A stretch of 12,315 bases of DNA, from NCBI GenBank assembly GCA_035642095.1, contig DASQTB010000118.1, positions 1 through 12,315 of the forward strand, in the 5' to 3' direction. Positions 6,567-11,607 of the stretch are shown one piece after another. The notes below the pieces were generated by a model. That model ran no database searches. It saw only the letters and a program-made list of their open reading frames with translations, and was not told the DNA's origin. How positions within the stretch are numbered: the first letter of the stretch is position 1; each line of letters opens with the position of its first letter. Origin of the DNA: DASQTB01 sp035642095 (lineage in GTDB: Bacteria; Actinomycetota; UBA4738; CALAEC01). The translations under genes were made by a program, and so were the position numbers.

Positions 6567-8498
6567 CTAGCCCTCTCTCGTCTTCAGATACTTGAGAAGG
6601 CCGCCGGCCAGTAGCTGCTCTCGCTCGTGCCGGTTCAGGTCGTTCCGCACCATCACCGTCTCCCCGTCCAACTCCAGGGTGAACTCCTTGCTCCCCGACC
6701 CGATCTCCTCCCGGATGCGGGGGAGCCGCCAGGTGTCCCCGAGCTGGGCCTTGTTGTAGACCTCGTCGTCGATAAGCAGGGGGACGATCCCGTTATTGAT
6801 CAGGTTCCGGCGATGGATCCGGTGGATCGCCTTGGCGAACACCGCCCGGACCCCGAGCTGGAGCGGCGCCAGCGCGGCGTGCTCCCGGGACGATCCCTGG
6901 CCGTAGTTGTCACCGCCGACGATGAAGCCACCGCCCCATTCCTTGGCCCGCGTCACGAACTGCGGGTCCTCCTTCTTGAACACGTACTCCGCGATTGCCT
7001 CGATGTTCGACCGCTCTTGGAACACGAGGACACCGTCGGGCGACATCGAGCCCGTGGAGATGTTGTCGGGGAGCACGATCAGCACCTTGCCCTCCAGCGC
7101 GTCGGGGAGCTCGGGCGGGACCGGCGGCGGCTTGATGTTCGGGCCCCGCCAGATCTCGACGTTCCTGGCCTCCTCCGGAGAAGGCGGCATGATCAGCATC
7201 GAGTCGTCGACCACCGGCTCGGGGGCATCGATCCGGGGCGGCTCGAGCTCGAGGTCGCGCGGGTCCGTGATAACGCCTCTTAGCGCGGTGGCCCCGGCCA
7301 CGGCCGGCGAGGTCAGGTACACGTAGTCGTCCTCGGTTCCCGAGCGGCCCTGGAAGTTCCGGTTCATGGTCCGGACGCTCGGCCGGCCAGAGGGAGGGGC
7401 CATACCCATCCCCACGCAGGGACCGCAAGCCGGCTCCAACAGCCGGGCTCCCGCCGAGACGTACTCCGCCAGCACGCCCGACCGGGCAATGGCGTCCAGG
7501 GCCTGCCGCGATCCGGGAGAGACCGTCATGTCGAGCCACTCGTTCACCCCACCGCCGTTCGACACGATGTACGCCGGGATGGCCAGGTCGTCGTAGCCCG
7601 AGTTGACCGAGGAGCCAACGCAAACCTGGGCCACCACGGTCCCCTCCACCTCGCGGACGGGCACCACGTTGTCCGGATTCCGGGGCTTGGCGATCAACGG
7701 CTCCAGGGCCGCCAGGTCGATGACCATCTCCTCGTCGTACCGGGCGCCGTCGTCGGGGAGAAGCTCGCGGAACTCGTTCGCCCGATCCTGGGCCTCCATC
7801 CACCGCCGGGTCCGGCGGTCGGAGGGGAAGATGCCGGCCGTGGCCCCTAGCTCCTGGATCATGTTGCAGATCGTGGCCCGCTCGGTCACCGACAGCGTCC
7901 CGACGCCGGGCCCGTCGAAGGCGAACGCCTTGCCGAGGCCACCCTTGACGGTCAGGCGCCGGAGCACCTCCAGGATCACGTCCTTGGCGGAGACCCACCC
8001 CCGGAGCTCGTTCTCCAGAACGACCCGAACCACCTTCGGGTAGGTGAGCTCGAACGGATAGCCGGCCATCACCACCGCCGCGTCCATCCCCCCGATACCG
8101 AGAGCGAACATCCCCACGGCCCCGCCGGTGGTGGTGTGGGAGTCCGAGCCGACCATGGTCTGCCCCGGCGCGTCGAACCGCTCGAGGTGGACGTAGTGGC
8201 TGATGCCGTTCCCCGGTCGGGAGAACACCGCGCCATAGCGCAGGGCGCAGGTCTGGAGGAAGAAGTGGTCGTCGGGATTCTTGTAGTCCAACTGGATCAT
8301 GTTGTGATCCACGTACTGGACGACCAGCGGGACCCGGACCCGATCCTTGTCGAGTTGTTCGAACTCCATCCAGGCCATCGTCCCGGTGGCGTCCTGGAGC
8401 AGGACCTGGTCGATCCGGTAGGCGATCACCTCACCGGGCTCCAGCGCTCCCTCGACCAAGTGGGGCTCGAGAACCTTCTCCACGATGTTCTGGGCCAT
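6567..8498 (-). CDS. aconitate hydratase, Aquifex-type
   Basis: A 643-residue protein of the aconitase superfamily, about the length of the compact Aquifex-type enzymes and shorter than AcnA. It would isomerise citrate and isocitrate in the TCA cycle. Visible signatures are DHNMIQLDYKNPDDHFFLQT near the N-terminus, GSDSHTTTGGAVGMFALGIGG, the cluster motif CGPCVG (Cys358 and Cys361), and in the C-terminal swivel domain GGDNYGQGSSREHAALAPLQ. The third iron-sulfur ligand position, normally Cys in GSCTN, reads GSSVN (Ser297), with a nearby Cys at 293. ATG 8498 gives the conserved start MAQNIVEKVLEPHLVEG; GGGAG lies 4 nt before it and a TAGTAT box further up. A second ATG at 8513 would add five residues but overlaps the -10 box. 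Confidence 0.93.
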   Translation of the reverse strand: MAQNIVEKVLEPHLVEGALEPGEVIAYRIDQVLLQDATGTMAWMEFEQLDKDRVRVPLVVQYVDHNMIQLDYKNPDDHFFLQTCALRYGAVFSRPGNGISHYVHLERFDAPGQTMVGSDSHTTTGGAVGMFALGIGGMDAAVVMAGYPFELTYPKVVRVVLENELRGWVSAKDVILEVLRRLTVKGGLGKAFAFDGPGVGTLSVTERATICNMIQELGATAGIFPSDRRTRRWMEAQDRANEFRELLPDDGARYDEEMVIDLAALEPLIAKPRNPDNVVPVREVEGTVVAQVCVGSSVNSGYDDLAIPAYIVSNGGGVNEWLDMTVSPGSRQALDAIARSGVLAEYVSAGARLLEPACGPCVGMGMAPPSGRPSVRTMNRNFQGRSGTEDDYVYLTSPAVAGATALRGVITDPRDLELEPPRIDAPEPVVDDSMLIMPPSPEEARNVEIWRGPNIKPPPVPPELPDALEGKVLIVLPDNISTGSMSPDGVLVFQERSNIEAIAEYVFKKEDPQFVTRAKEWGGGFIVGGDNYGQGSSREHAALAPLQLGVRAVFAKAIHRIHRRNLINNGIVPLLIDDEVYNKAQLGDTWRLPRIREEIGSGSKEFTLELDGETVMVRNDLNRHEREQLLAGGLLKYLKTREG

Positions 8499-8511
8499 GG
8501 GTCTCCCAGTC

Positions 8512-8517
8512 ATACTA
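8512..8517 (-). promoter_or_regulatory. -10 element TAGTAT, candidate promoter of the aconitase gene
   Basis: TAGTAT on the minus strand would start transcription near 8505, leaving a leader of about 7 nt before ATG 8498. It therefore argues against the earlier ATG at 8513, which lies inside the box. It lies in the 40-nt gap after the MFS gene. Confidence 0.45.
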
Positions 8518-8538
8518 GCGGCCGGATGGGCACCGGCC

Positions 8539-9718
8539 TCAGGCGACCTGCGGCGTTCGACGGCCCAGCCGTGTGGCATAGACCAGGATCAGCCCGGCAG
8601 CGGCCACGCTTGCGCCGGCCAGGAACGTCCCGCCTCGGCCCACCGCGGTGGCCACGAACCCGAGCGTGGCCGGCCCCAGTCCGAACGCGAGGTCGAGGAA
8701 CGCGCTGGTGGTTCCCACGACCGAGCCCCGCTCGTTGGGGGGGACCCCCTCCACCGCCAGGGCGAAGAGCGCGGGCGTGAACAAGGCGACTCCCACGGCC
8801 ATCACCCCCGTTCCGATGACCAGCCCGGCCGCTGTGTGCCACAACCCGACCGTGGCCAGCCCGACGGTCGAAAGGGTTAGGGAGATCCGCGTGGCCCGGG
8901 CCGATCCCAGCCGGTCGGGGATCCGGGCGCCCACGCTTCGGATCAGCACGACGATGCCGGAGAACAGGCCGAGGACAGGCCCGGCGCCGTCCATCCCCAG
9001 GTCGAGCGCGTACAGCGGCACGAAGGCAAGGAATCCCGCCATCCCCCACACGGTGGCCAGGAGGACCAGACCCGGCAGGATGCCGTCGCGGTGGATCAGC
9101 CGATGCCTTCCCTGGGCCGCTTCTTCCGCCGCCGGGACCATCCGGGGCAGCCGGAGGGCCAGCACGATGGCCACGCCGGTCAGGCCGATCGCGGTCAGCC
9201 AGGCGGCCCGGAAACCGACCTGGTCGATGACCAGCTCACCGAGGAATGGGCCGGCCCCGATGCCGATGTACAGCGCCAGGGAGGCGAAGCTGAACGCCTC
9301 CCCCCGGCGCTCGGGTGGGGCCAGATCCACGTTCGCGCTGAGGGCACCGACGAAGAACAGGGCCTCCCCCACGCCGGTCAGAAGGCGCATGGCCACCAGG
9401 AGAGGGATCGACGTGGCCACCAGGTATCCCGCCACGGACAGGCCGAACACTGACGCCCCGACCACCATCAGGATCCGCCGTCCCCGCCGGTCCCCCACGG
9501 CGCCGGCCCCTGGCCGGAGGAAGAACGCGGAGAGGCTGAATGCCCCGACCACCAGCCCCACGGCGATGTTCCCGCCTCCCAGCGGGCCCTCGACGTAGCG
9601 GGGAAGGGCCGGAAGGAGCACGCCGACGGCAGTGAAGTAAAGCCAGCTCGGCCACAGCCACCGTGAGGAAGTCCGGCGTGAACAGCGTGGGCCGATTCGG
9701 GATCCGTGATTCGGTCAT
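8539..9718 (-). CDS. MFS transporter, apparent single-base frameshift near the N-terminus
   Basis: A major facilitator permease, probably an efflux-type transporter of unknown substrate. The main frame (8539-9621) carries the loop-2 motif GDRRGRR and about eleven helices, but lacks the first half of helix 1. The missing part lies in another frame from ATG 9718: MTESRIPNRPTLFTPDFLTV then AVAELA. ATG 9718 has a strong GGAGG site 4 nt upstream. Removing one T from the TTT at 9641-9639 joins the frames as ...AVAELA-YFTAVGVLLPALPRYVEG, the normal helix-1 sequence of this family, and yields a 392-residue protein of ordinary length. The gene is therefore either a recent pseudogene or carries a base-call error. 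A caller would start it at GTG 9621, which cuts helix 1. Confidence 0.85.
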
Positions 9719-9762
9719 GCCCCCTCCCCCCTGCCGCTCCGGAGGGGTCCGTACCACTGCGA

Positions 9763-9793
9763 GCGGGGCCGGGCGCACCGCACCCGGCCCCGC
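9763..9793. terminator. strong GC-rich hairpin upstream of the MFS gene, possible terminator
   Basis: GCGGGGCCGGG (9763-9773) pairs perfectly with CCCGGCCCCGC (9783-9793) over a 9-nt loop. There is no real T-run on either side. Its position, 45 nt ahead of the MFS start, suits an end-point for leftward transcription from the peroxiredoxin-glycosylase genes or an attenuator for the MFS gene. Confidence 0.45.
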
Positions 9794-9954
9794 GTCATCT
9801 CCATCTTCACCCGCGTACGCTTCGGCCCTCGGAACCTCCGCCCGGGTCGACCCGCCCCGGGATACGTGGGGTCGGTGGACTGGTTGGATTCCGCCGGCTC
9901 GTCCCGGCGGACGGGCGGAGGTGGTCTGTCATCCCCCGCCCGCGAGGGACGGCC

Positions 9955-9996
9955 TCAGCAGCCAGCCACCTCGGGGGTCGCGTGCCGTTTTGACAG
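9955..9996 (-). other. 13-codon mini-ORF behind an extended Shine-Dalgarno sequence
   Basis: On the minus strand AAAGGAGGTGGT (10012-10001) is followed 8 nt after GGAGG by CTG 9996, opening a frame MSKRHATPEVAGC that ends at TGA 9957-9955. The ribosome site is stronger than any other in the window, yet no ATG or GTG follows at a usable distance (a GTG overlaps the site itself). The peptide matches nothing I recognise. It may be a remnant whose start codon was lost, a tiny leader peptide, or noncoding. Confidence 0.25.
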
Positions 9997-10079
9997 CTGG
10001 ACCACCTCCTTTCTCCCGTTGGGCCACATCATCGGGCGAAGGCGGCGATTTGGCAAGCACCTCGGAATGGACGACCCGA

Positions 10080-10172
10080 TCACCGGATCAACAGAAACGC
10101 GCCGACGGCCTCCCAGGCCCGAGCCTCGATCCCGTCCCAGAGCCGGCGGACGATGTCTTCGGCGGCCATCAT
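10080..10172 (-). pseudogene. N-terminal stub of an NTF2/SnoaL-like protein
   Basis: ATG 10172 overlaps the glycosylase stop as ATGA, a classic coupled start. The frame reads MMAAEDIVRRLWDGIEARAW and then EAVGAFL, which matches the first two helices of NTF2/SnoaL-like proteins (pattern ...IVRRLWxAxxARDWEAxxAL). It breaks off after 30 residues at TGA 10082-10080, while family members are about 110-150 residues. No continuation with the family's core strands is seen in other frames downstream. It is most simply a truncated remnant; a real 30-residue peptide is less likely. Confidence 0.55.
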
Positions 10173-11002
10173 CGGACCAGCCTCGAGAACCGCCGGTCGG
10201 CCAAGACCCTCCCATCGGTCTGGCAGGTCGGGCAGTACGTGATCTCATGCGACTCGTACGACACCCGACGAAGATCTCTCCCGCACCGGGGGCAGGGCTG
10301 CCCGTACCGGTTGTGGACCGTGAAGTGGTCGCCCAGCTTCGTTGGGAGGCCGCCGGTCCGCCGCCGCTCGGACTCGAGGGCCTCGGCCAGAACCGTCCCG
10401 GTGGCATCCAGGAGCCGGTCTCTCTCGTCCCGGTCCAGACCGGCCAGCGTGGCGTAGGGGGAGAGCCGGGCCCGGTGGAGGATGTCGTCCGAATATCCCC
10501 GGCCGATCCCGGCCACGGTCCGCTGGTCCCGGAGGATGGTGTGCACCCGCCGGCGGTCGTCGCCGCGGAGGATCAGGTCGGCGAACGCCTCCGAGTCCGG
10601 CTCCGGTCCCAGGACCGCCAGCGGTCCCTCGTCGCCTTCGCTCACGATCCACCATCCCGTCCGCCGCTCGGTGCCGAACTCCTTGATCAGCACCGAGGGT
10701 GGCCGGTCGAACCGGAGGCGAAGCACCCCGCCCCGGGGCTTGGTCGCCTTCGGCGGGTCCTCCACGTCGACCCGCCCGCCTTGAGAAGGGTGGACCAGCA
10801 ACCGAGGGCCGCCGAACCGGAACACGAGGTATTTCCCCCGGCGGCCGACACCCTCCACGGTCCGACCGATCAGCGATTCGGGTGGTGGATCGTACGTCTT
10901 CAGAGCCGAGAACTGGAGCGCGTCCAAGCTCGCCACCGTCGTGCCGGCCAGGAGCGAGTCGAGACGCTCCGCGACGGCCTGGACTTCGGGTAGCTCGGGC
11001 AC
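10169..11002 (-). CDS. Fpg/Nei-family DNA glycosylase (formamidopyrimidine-DNA glycosylase-like)
   Basis: A 277-residue base-excision repair enzyme that would remove oxidised bases and nick the strand. The essential N-terminus PELPE follows the initiator, so Pro2 (nucleophile) and Glu3 are present and fix the start at GTG 11002. Lys57 in RRGKYL matches the catalytic Lys57 of E. coli Fpg. The helix-two-turn-helix region is GIGRGYSDDILHRARLSPYA. A C-terminal zinc finger has CPRC (Cys237, Cys240) and CPTCQ (Cys257, Cys260). The zinc-finger Arg of classical Fpg, five residues before the third Cys, is His here, and the intercalating Met region differs (VHPSQGGRV). It is thus a divergent Fpg/Nei subgroup and lesion preference is uncertain. 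A TACACT box lies 7 nt before the GTG. The gene follows the peroxiredoxin by 53 nt. Confidence 0.93.
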   Translation of the reverse strand: MPELPEVQAVAERLDSLLAGTTVASLDALQFSALKTYDPPPESLIGRTVEGVGRRGKYLVFRFGGPRLLVHPSQGGRVDVEDPPKATKPRGGVLRLRFDRPPSVLIKEFGTERRTGWWIVSEGDEGPLAVLGPEPDSEAFADLILRGDDRRRVHTILRDQRTVAGIGRGYSDDILHRARLSPYATLAGLDRDERDRLLDATGTVLAEALESERRRTGGLPTKLGDHFTVHNRYGQPCPRCGRDLRRVSYESHEITYCPTCQTDGRVLADRRFSRLVR

Positions 11003-11009
11003 CGCGTCG

Positions 11010-11015
11010 AGTGTA
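11010..11015 (-). promoter_or_regulatory. -10 element TACACT, leaderless promoter of the DNA glycosylase gene
   Basis: TACACT is followed by CGACGCG and then GTG 11002. The seven-base gap predicts an mRNA starting at the GTG. The same hexamer precedes the methyltransferase at 11596. Confidence 0.6.
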
Positions 11016-11055
11016 GCCAGAGCGACGGGGGTGGGGTTCGGCGACGGCCGGCGCC

Positions 11056-11520
11056 TTATCCGACTCGGAGGCGGCGGAGGTCTTCCAGCACCTCGCCGGG
11101 ATGGGGCTCGATATCCTTCACCCGATAGGCGCGCCGGATCACACCTTCGGGGTCGATCAGGTACGTCATCCGTCGCGGCGTGGAGGCGTACTTCTCATCC
11201 GGGCCTCGACGGACCTCGTACCGCGCACCCACGGATCGGTCGCGGTCGGAGAGCAGCTTGAACGGAAGCTGGAACTTCTCCGCGAAGGCCTGGTTCGCCT
11301 CCGGAGGGTCGAAGGAGGCCCCGAGGACCTCGGCGCCGAGGACCTCGAACTCGGGGGCTCGATCACGGAACCCCTGTCCCTCCATCCGTCACCCGGGGGT
11401 GTCGGCCTGGACGAACCACCACAGCACCACCCACCGTCCCCGGAGGTCTTCGAGGGACACGGTGCCGCCGCGATGATCGGGAAGCTCGAACGGCGGCGCG
11501 GCCGTCCCTTCAGTGAGCAC
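11056..11520 (-). CDS. selenocysteine-containing peroxiredoxin (BCP/PrxQ-like), in-frame TGA at the peroxidatic position
   Basis: Reading from GTG 11520 through one TGA to the stop at 11056 gives a 154-residue AhpC/TSA-fold peroxiredoxin that would reduce H2O2 or organic peroxides in the cytosol. Before the TGA: TAAPPFELPDHRGGTVSLED and WVVLWWFVQADTPG. After it: RMEGQGFRDRAPEFEVLGAE, GASFDPPEANQAFAEKFQLP and RRMTYLIDPEG with the conserved Arg117. The TGA (11391-11389) is codon 44, exactly where the Cys of TPGC sits (Cys46 in E. coli BCP). The protein has no cysteine anywhere, so selenocysteine would be its only redox residue. A SECIS-like hairpin follows. Oddities: Arg45 replaces the usual Thr, and no resolving Cys exists. 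Conventional calling would keep only 11056-11385, without the active site. The frame is intact on both sides, so a frameshift is excluded; a nonsense mutation or base error remains possible. Confidence 0.82.
11354..11374 (-). promoter_or_regulatory. candidate bacterial SECIS element
   Basis: On the minus strand GGGGTTC (11374-11368) pairs with GAGCCCC (11360-11354), seven pairs including one G-U, around the 7-nt loop CGTGATC. It begins 14 nt after the TGA, and the loop G-U lies 23-24 nt after it. Bacterial SECIS elements are hairpins just downstream of the UGA inside the coding region, with G and U in the apical loop at about this distance; SelB binds them. Fit is judged by eye. Confidence 0.6.
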
Positions 11521-11525
11521 ATCTC

Positions 11526-11531
11526 AGTCTA
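11526..11531 (-). promoter_or_regulatory. -10 element TAGACT, near-leaderless promoter of the peroxiredoxin gene
   Basis: TAGACT is followed by GAGAT and then GTG 11520. The spacing of five places transcription start at about the GTG. An out-of-frame ATG overlaps at 11522. A perfect inverted repeat lies just upstream of the box. Confidence 0.5.
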
Positions 11532-11533
11532 AC

Positions 11534-11549
11534 GTCGCCAAACGGCGAC
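11534..11549. repeat. 6-bp perfect inverted repeat between divergent promoters, operator candidate
   Basis: GTCGCC (11534-11539) and GGCGAC (11544-11549) flank AAAC. The repeat lies between the -10 and -35 positions of the peroxiredoxin promoter and about 47 nt upstream of the methyltransferase -10. A repressor bound here would block the peroxiredoxin promoter. No regulator gene is present in the window to pair with it. Confidence 0.4.
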
Positions 11550-11595
11550 AACCAGACTGACCCAAGTCACCAGCCCAGGAGGCAATGCAAACTCG

Positions 11596-11601
11596 TACAC
11601 T
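11596..11601 (+). promoter_or_regulatory. -10 element TACACT, leaderless promoter of the methyltransferase gene
   Basis: TACACT is followed by CACGTA and GTG 11608, a six-base gap implying transcription starting at the GTG. The -35 region shows no consensus. Confidence 0.55.
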
Positions 11602-11607
11602 CACGTA

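Larger units (their letters stand above)
9719..10079. other. gap without an intact gene
   Basis: About 360 bp between the MFS start and the NTF2-like stub. Neither strand gives a frame with recognisable protein features. It holds a GC-rich hairpin (9763-9793) and a strong extended Shine-Dalgarno sequence with a tiny ORF (9955-10012, minus strand). It looks like a decayed gene plus the MFS upstream region. Confidence 0.6.

Noticed and set aside
9715..9804. 29-codon minus-strand ORF from ATG 9804 whose stop overlaps the MFS start as ATGA
   Set aside because: It spans the GC-rich hairpin, its Arg/Gly-rich translation looks like noncoding DNA, and no promoter or ribosome site supports it.
9994..10014. 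Fragment of a 16S rRNA gene or an integration site in one
   Set aside because: Only about 20 bases match, flanking sequence is unrelated, and the minus strand explains it as an extended Shine-Dalgarno site. Kept as a finding on that basis.
9663..10993. Long plus-strand open frames over the gap and the glycosylase gene
   Set aside because: Antisense to the well-supported Fpg/Nei gene; no ribosome site or domain features.
11056..11385. Peroxiredoxin as a 109-residue protein starting at ATG 11385
   Set aside because: This would begin just after the active site and lack the first strand and peroxidatic loop; the upstream sequence is clearly the same protein in the same frame.
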